Part shown: piece after piece, positions 58,091-64,000 of the stretch
Position numbering within the stretch: the stretch's first letter is position 1
Layout of the letters: every line of letters starts with the position of its first letter
DNA from: Ctena decussata
Lineage: Eukaryota; Mollusca; Bivalvia; Lucinida; Lucinidae
Direction: 5' to 3'
Assembly (NCBI GenBank): GCA_963989385.1
Contig: OZ022500.1
Location: 105,875,842-105,939,841, forward strand
DNA: 64,000 nucleotides
The notes under the pieces: model-generated
What the model saw: only the letters and a program-made list of their open reading frames with translations
Told to the model about the DNA's origin: nothing
Databases searched by the model: none
Made by a program: the position numbers and the translations under genes

Positions 58091-58775
58091 CATTCGTATC
58101 ACAAATTTTCACACGACGCTGCTTCCTATACACTACAATGGGGAAGAACCAGCGCAACATTAGCATTCGCTGTTAATGACCAAAAATTGTATATAGTTTG
58201 AAAAGAGCTCAGACCTTTCCCTTTTTCAATTTTAGACTATCAAATAAACATGAAATAAGAAACTCGCCCTTTTTAGCAAAAAAAGCCATAGAAACTACGG
58301 AGAGATGAATAAAATTATACCAAACATATCACTTACCACCATTTCTTATCCGCATTACAAATTGTTAATCAAAATATTCATAATTTCACAATTTTAAACA
58401 TAAATTCAAACATACCACAACCTGAACTATAAAAATACTCAATGAACATTTCCTTATTTCCATCTGCTAGCGTATTGTTGGGGATTAGGTCCGTCATGGC
58501 CGCTAAAGTCTTTCTTGTTAACATTGGGATATTCTACTCTAACTTCACAAAAACTCAAAGCTTTACAGGATTTAGGCTTTTTAAGGTTCAGACGTTTGCA
58601 GTAGTCATTGATTACATAAGGGAGCTAGCATTTTTATGGCATTTCAATGTTGTATACATAACGCAAAATGAGTCGCGTCGGGAAAGAATCTGCCCTTGGA
58701 CAAGCGAACAGCGCATGTGTACCTGCACAGTCTTGTCATAAAATGCGTAGTTGATCGAAACAATCACTGAACCTT

Positions 58776-58782
<7 letters not shown>
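58091..58782. other. no recognised feature
   Basis: The open frame at 58442-58741 has no recognisable domain. Confidence 0.45.

Positions 58783-58849
<67 letters not shown>
58783..58849. repeat. AT microsatellite
   Basis: AT run of about 67 bp. Confidence 0.95.
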
Positions 58850-58852
<3 letters not shown>

Positions 58853-60054
58853 AAGCTTTGCACACCCTGATTACACTCGTCCTTTGCGCTGTCAGGCCTG
58901 GGCATGCGCAGTTGGTATAATGCATAGAGGCAGGTTTTTCTTTGACCAGGATAAAATTATCATTGGTGTGTGCTAATCCATGGATATAAGGCTGAATTGT
59001 GTTGGATTTACAGATCTATGTTAGTCTGTTATTATTATAAGTGCATATCGAAATATTTAAACATTTGTATTATTCTGTTAGGGAATGCATTAATTTGTCT
59101 ATTAGTGTTGTCTAATATTACTTTTTTAATCAAAATGAAGACTCAGTAAAGAATGATGAATAAATAAATAAAACTTCTGTATTGGGGAAGGTTCTAACGC
59201 CAAGAACGTTGACATTTTTATCACATAGAATTATCACTAACATGAAATAAACATGCTAACAAACACATACTATTGGAGGCAGACAGCTAAGGTACTCGAC
59301 TATAATAGATGTTGATGCACCGTATTTTTCGCCAGAGCATTTTGAGTAGTAGTATTCTTTTTGCAGCTGCATGCGGAGTTAGTATCGCTCAATGAGTCCG
59401 CTCTGCTAGAGCCTGCCTCAATACCGATACTGTAAAAGTCTACAAATTTTGCTTATATAATGTACCGGTATCCATCAGAAAACCAGAAGCTTGAAGCTTT
59501 AATGACTGAATTCCAACTTCTAATACAAATGACTCGCAATCCAATTAAACATGTAATTAAACAACCGATCTTAGGTATCTTGTAATCAAAATTTATGCAA
59601 CAATATGCAAATGAGCCATCGAAGCCTGGTAATATAACAGTACTGTCACGAGGAAGGTGTTGACACTATCGATACTATTGACAGTATTAGAACTACTGGA
59701 ATAACCGATTGCAGAGACAACAATATCTGATCCAGAAAGTAAAAAATCCAGTCCAAACCCTGAATCAGGGCAAGTCCGAAAGGTAACAAAGCAAAATTGC
59801 AAAGAGTGCGAATCCATATGATACATGTATAGCAACTACATGTAACTTCTCGCTATAAATGAACACTCCATCCCGTGAGCATCATCGCCTTTCTTGCAGC
59901 AGCAGTGGTGGTGACAGTAGAGGGCATAAGAAAATATAAACCTACCAAAGCAGATCAGTACCGTGGAAGGCTGAATATTTCTTTCTGAGCATGTTTCGGA
60001 AAAAATTATCCCATCATCAGTTTGGGAGGGCTTCTTCGTCCAGAGGGAAGTAAA
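58850..60054. other. no recognised feature
   Basis: Nothing recognised. The minus-strand open frames at 59593-59835 and 59836-60072 have no known domain. Confidence 0.45.
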
Positions 60055-60057
60055 CTG

Positions 60058-60298
60058 GGGCCGAGTGCACAAAGCAAACGTAAGCCTACGTCCGACGTAC
60101 GTCCGTCGTAAAAATGTCGCAGAATTTTAATCCGTTTGCACAACCGAGGCGTGTCGTAAACTAAGTCGTAAAATAGCTTCAAAACTCACAAATCGCCTCG
60201 TGCACTGGGAATAAAATACAGTCGTGGTGCAGACTTAGTTGCACCGACGTTCGTAAGCTACGCCGGCGTAGTTTACGCCTCCTTTGTGAACTCGGCCC
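60058..60298. mobile_element. MITE family D, GGGCC ends, CTG duplication
   Basis: Ends GGGCCGAGTGCACAAAG and CTTTGTGAACTCGGCCC. The interior, 'gtaagcctacgtccgacgtacg' and 'ttcgtaagctacgccggcg', is different from family B. CTG at 60055-60057 and 60299-60301. The same terminal GGGCC and CWG duplication as family B point to a related transposase (PIF/Harbinger, inference). Confidence 0.85.
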
Positions 60299-60424
60299 CT
60301 GGGGAAGCCACAGAAGATTTTCCCTTTAAAACAGGGGCGGAAAACATGATATGTGGGGTTAGTGGGTGTTAGAGTCCGATCGTAAATTGGCCACAACATA
60401 TGGAAGACAAAGCACATCCCGCTC

Positions 60425-60582
60425 CATTCACTGCCGTTAACCTTCCTTAGTTGGAAAAAGGTACCGATTTACTACTGGGTTGACCGAGTTTTCCAGTCGC
60501 TGGCTGGCCCGTTGGGTATTCGAACTCACGGCATGCTGTAGCATAGCCTCCTGCCTGTAACCGCTCGACTGCCGTGCTCTCT
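60425..60582 (-). mobile_element. tRNA-derived SINE head (Leu-like)
   Basis: The minus strand reads AGAGCACGGCAGTCGAGCGG (A-box-like GTCGAGCGG), then 'ttacaggcaggaggctatg', and 'gtgagttcgaataccc' as B box. The body continues to 'aaggttaacggcagtgaatgg'. No other copy is in the window. Confidence 0.75.
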
Positions 60583-60586
60583 ATGG

Positions 60587-60715
60587 TTGTATGGTTGTAA
60601 AAGCGCTAACCAGACTCTGGGATTTCTGAAAAGAAACATTCGGGTCCATAATAAGGACATGAAATCAGCAGCTTACAAAACACTAGTAAGGCCCCAGTTG
60701 GAGTACGCTTCATAT
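60587..60715 (+). pseudogene. LINE reverse transcriptase C-terminal fragment
   Basis: The plus strand reads SANQTLGFLKRNIRVHNKDM then YKTLVRPQLEYAS, the conserved 'A...LGFLrRN......K..aY..lVRP.LEYAS' block downstream of the reverse transcriptase palm. The usual VWDP that follows is absent and unrelated sequence begins. It is a short dead fragment. Confidence 0.83.
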
Positions 60716-60950
60716 TTTTTCCTAGGACTATCATCCATTCAAATGCCCTCCGAGCCCACATACCGGTCCTTCTCACCTTGGCGCAGTTCAGCGGTGCTGT
60801 CTGCGAGCTTCTCACCGGAGATACCGAAAGAGGAAGTGGAAAAAACGACAACACGGAACCACATTTTCTATAACAGCTACACTCAGTTCAACAAAGAGAA
60901 ACCACCGCCTCTGATAAATCAATAGGTAAGCTGTCGATTGCTACTGATGG
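60716..60950. other. no recognised feature
   Basis: The frame continues open to 60925, but without any family motif. Confidence 0.4.
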
Positions 60951-61168
60951 TTTAAACCCTTAATGCTTCAAAAAGCAGACGACAAAAGTTACGTCTGCAG
61001 GATTTCAAAAAATGTTTCGTCCAATCGATATCATATTGAGAATTCGAACACTATAGAGGACTAACAGTATAGATTCAGATGAGGTGGCTCATAATGAGCC
61101 ACCTCATCTGAATCTACACTGTTTGCCAATTCAACAATTTTAATTTTTGGCGCTTTAAGGGTTAAAAT
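60951..61168. mobile_element. 218-bp foldback MITE, TTAACCCTTAA-type ends
   Basis: The left end TTTAAACCCTTAATGCTTCA is the inverse of the right end (TTGGCGCTTTAAGGGTTAAAA) with a few mismatches. The centre is a strong hairpin at 61063-61122 with arms around 'cagatgaggtggctcat'. CCC next to a TTAA-like flank resembles piggyBac-type ends, but the left TTAA is altered, so the family is uncertain. Confidence 0.7.
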
Positions 61169-61866
61169 AATTTTATGCATGCAACCTCAAACTTAGTTCT
61201 GATGCAGCTCCAAACAAACAAACAAACAAAAAACTAGTTGGTGTTTAGTCTGCAAAGGGGTCCCCTAATAACACCACTAGGTTTCAGTGAGCTACAGCCT
61301 TGTGTCAGGCGAGGAACAATAACGGAACATTAGTATAAATATCCCCAGTAATCTCGCTTTCTATCAGTATATTTTTCTTTTAAATTGCATGAACAGAAGC
61401 AGCGTAGTTAATTTTCTTGCACACTGAAAAATGCATGTAAGTCAATAGAAATTCGGATTTTGATGAAATATTTTGGCCACTGACTGTACTTTAGGAACCC
61501 GGCGTTATTACGTAACGTCACTTCTCATTGGATGGCATCTGGTTTTACGTTGCTGAAAGCGCTTGCGCTGGGTGCAAAGTAGTACACTTTGAAAGGTGAA
61601 AATGAGATAAAGATGCATTACAATATCAAAAAATGTCATTTGGGTACGGGCTGTAATTGCGGCATTCCTGCTTATCTTCATCAGTATTTTATAAATATAC
61701 ATGTGTACCGTTGAATACAGACCTTATACACCGAGAGAATCCATAACCACTGACCAGTAATGAAGGTGTATGCCTCGCAATGCCTATGTTACATACTGTA
61801 ACATATTACCAGATACTGCGCTATGCATCTAGGTAAAGCACTTCATAATGCATCTCGTATTGGCAC
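61169..61866. other. no recognised feature
   Basis: A short CAAA repeat near 61213-61231. Nothing else recognised. Confidence 0.45.
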
Positions 61867-63923
61867 TAGAACATTTCGATTAACTGGCAGGGCCGAGGCA
61901 GTTCGTGAATTCAAGACTGGCAGAATCCCACCGAGAAATAGCTATAGTTTTATTGTTTTTATGGTTTTATTGTACAATAATTATAAAAACTAAATTGGAA
62001 ATTTTCAGAGAACATAGAACATTCCGATTAACTGGCAGGGCCGAGGCAGTTCGTGAATTCAAGACTGGCAGAATCCCACCGAGAAATAGCGATAGTTTTA
62101 TTGTTTTTATGGTTTTATTGTACAATAATTATAAAAACTAAATTGGAAATTTTCATAGAACATAGAATATTCCGATTAACTGACAGGGCCGAGGCAGTTC
62201 GTGAATTCAAGACTGGCAGAATCCCTCCGAGAAATAGCTATAGTTTTATTGTTTTTATGGTTTTATTGTACAATAATTATAAAAACTAAATTGGAAATTT
62301 TCATAGAACATAGAACATTCCGATTAACTGACAGGGCCGAGGCAGTTCGTGAATTCAAGACTGGCAGAATCCCACCGAGAAATAGCTATAGTTTTATTGT
62401 TTTTGTGGTTTTATTGTACAATAATTATAAAAACTAAATTGGAAATATTCATAGAATTTAGAACATTCCGATTAACTGGCCGGCCGAGGCAGTTCGTGAA
62501 TTCAAGACTGGCAGAATCCCACCGAGAAATAGCTATAGTTTTATTGTTTTTATGGTTTTATTGTACAATAATTATAAAAACTAAATTGGAAATTTTCATA
62601 GAACATAGAACATTTCGATTAACTGGCAGGGCCGAGGCAGTTCGTGAATTCAAGACTGGCAGAATCCCACCGAGAAATAGCTATAGTTTTATTGTTTTTA
62701 TGGTTTTATTGTACAATAATTATAAAAACTAAATTGGAAATTTTCATAGAACATAGAACATTTCGATTAACTGGCAGGGCCGAGGCAGTTCGTGAATTCA
62801 AGACTGGCAGAATCCCACCGAGAAATAGCTATAGTTTTATTGTTATTATGGTTTTATAGTACAATAATTATAAAAACTAAATTGGAAATTTTCATAGAAC
62901 ATAGAACATTTCGATTAACTGGCAGGGCCGAGGCAGTTCGTGAATTTAAGACTGGCAGAATCCCACCGAGAAATAGCTATAGTTTTATTGTTTTTATGGT
63001 TTTATTGTACAATAATTATAAAAACTAAATTGGAAATTTTCATAGAACATAGAACATTCCGATTAACTGGCAGGGCCGAGGCAGTTCGTGAATTCAAGAC
63101 TGGCAGAATCCCACCGAGAAATAGCTATAGTTTTATTGTTTTTATGGTTTTATTGTACAATAATTATAAAAACTAAATTGGAAATTTTCATAGAACATAT
63201 CGATTAACTGGCAGGGCCGAGGCAGTTCGTGAATTCAAGACTGGCAGAATCCCACCGAGAAATAGCTATAGTTTTATTGTTTTTATGGTTTTATTGTACA
63301 ATAATTATAAAAACTAAATTGGAAATTTTCATAGAACATAGAACATTCCGATTAACTGGCAGGGCCGAGGCAGTTCGTGACTTCAAGACTGGCAGAATCC
63401 CACCGAGAAATAGCTATAGTTTTATTGTTTTATGGTTTTATTGTACAATAATTATAAAAACTAAATTGGAAATTTTCATAGAACATAGAACATTCCGATT
63501 AACTGGCAGGGCCGAGGCAGTTCGTGACTTCAAGACTGGCAGAATCCCACCGAGAAATAGCTATAGTTTTATTGTTTTTATGGTTTTATTGTACAATAAT
63601 TATAAAAACTAAATTGGAAATTTTCATAGAACATAGAACATTTCGATTAACTGGCAGGGCCGAGGCAGTTCGTGAATTCAAGACTGGCAGAATCCCACCG
63701 AGAAATAGCTATAGTTTTATTGTTTTTATGGTTTTATTGTACAATAATTATAAAAACTAAATTGGAAATATTCATAGAACATAGAACATTTCGATTAACT
63801 GGCAGGGCCGAGGCAGTTCGTGAATTCAAGACTGGCAGAATCCCACCGAGAAATAGCTATAGTTTTATTGATTTTATGGTTTTATTGTACAATAATTATA
63901 AAAACTAAATTGGAAATTTTCAT
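61867..63923 (+). repeat. 148-bp satellite array, about 14 units
   Basis: Highly uniform tandem monomers with 'attccgattaactggcaggg', 'ccgaggcagttcgtgaattc', 'agactggcagaatcccaccg' and 'ttattgtacaataattat' in each. Most are 148 bp, two are about 147, and one near 63200 is about 141 (it lacks 'agaacat'). Because 148 is one more than a multiple of three, reading frames rotate from unit to unit, which produces the repeated 78-codon frames. These are not genes. Both edges are abrupt. Confidence 0.97.
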
Positions 63924-64000
63924 CTTACCCCATCAAAATATTTCTTTGTTTTTATTGCTTACACTGCTTATGGAATGTAAAACAGATATTGGCTATATGG
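63924..64000. other. flank of the satellite, nothing recognised
   Basis: 77 bp of non-repetitive AT-rich sequence, cut by the window end. Confidence 0.5.

Noticed and set aside
61905..63908. Repeated 78-codon and 127-codon open frames as a gene family
   Set aside because: They are the same satellite monomer read in rotating frames. The non-multiple-of-three period explains their regular length, and they start at GTG inside each unit.

Overview
The window looks like repeat-dense, intergenic animal DNA. It is AT-rich, has no operons, and holds no long open frame apart from decayed retroelements and tandem repeats. The repeat mix (palindromic MITEs, tRNA-derived SINEs, CR1/L2/Jockey-like and RTE-like LINE remains, an arrayed 'ggtcac tgag' repeat ending in GACGCG hexamers) resembles marine invertebrate genomes, and a bivalve mollusc is my best guess (inference, moderate to low confidence). 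I recognise no host protein-coding gene, rRNA or functional tRNA gene. Short open frames between the named elements carry no motif I can name and are not listed as genes.

Layout. 1-10.9 kb: quiet AT-rich DNA with two palindromic CWG-target MITEs (family B), an inverted-duplicated Tc1-like remnant (2973-4248) and one palindromic MITE of family A. 10.9-13.1 kb: a 33-bp minisatellite of roughly 55 units interrupted by a SINE-like copy and a short dispersed repeat. 14.2-19.4 kb: a broken minus-strand LINE (endonuclease, reverse transcriptase, Cys-rich C-terminus), invaded by a 5'-truncated LINE and by a 1.26-kb TA-flanked DNA element. 23.15-24.04 kb: an 882-bp foldback element with 9-bp target duplications. 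25.3-26.0 kb: an RTE-like reverse transcriptase fragment split by a family B MITE. 26.6-32.3 kb: a second plus-strand LINE cut by a 3.76-kb TTA-flanked element (which carries a roughly 165-180-bp tandem repeat) and by two family A MITEs. 35.48-39.03 kb: a young 3.54-kb LTR element with near-identical 518-bp LTRs and no visible gag-pol. 40.6-42.7 kb: a 1.9-kb TIR element inside a dispersed repeat whose empty form is also in the window. 43-53 kb: more MITEs, SINEs (one nested in another with a 13-bp duplication) and microsatellites. 53.2-53.9 kb: a long inverted repeat. 54-60 kb: mostly AT-rich unique-looking DNA. 61.87-63.92 kb: about 14 copies of a 148-bp satellite.

The strongest result is the insertion stratigraphy. 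Several element borders and target duplications are independently confirmed because removing the element and one duplication restores a host LINE reading frame (27240-30996, 25523-25731, 18089-19348) or restores agreement with an uninterrupted paralogue (40771-42669). Family A (11 copies, 4-bp duplications in 7) and family B (6 copies, 3-bp CWG/CAT duplications in 5) are the main MITE families. A seventh element (60058-60298) shares the GGGCC ends and CTG duplication but has a different interior.
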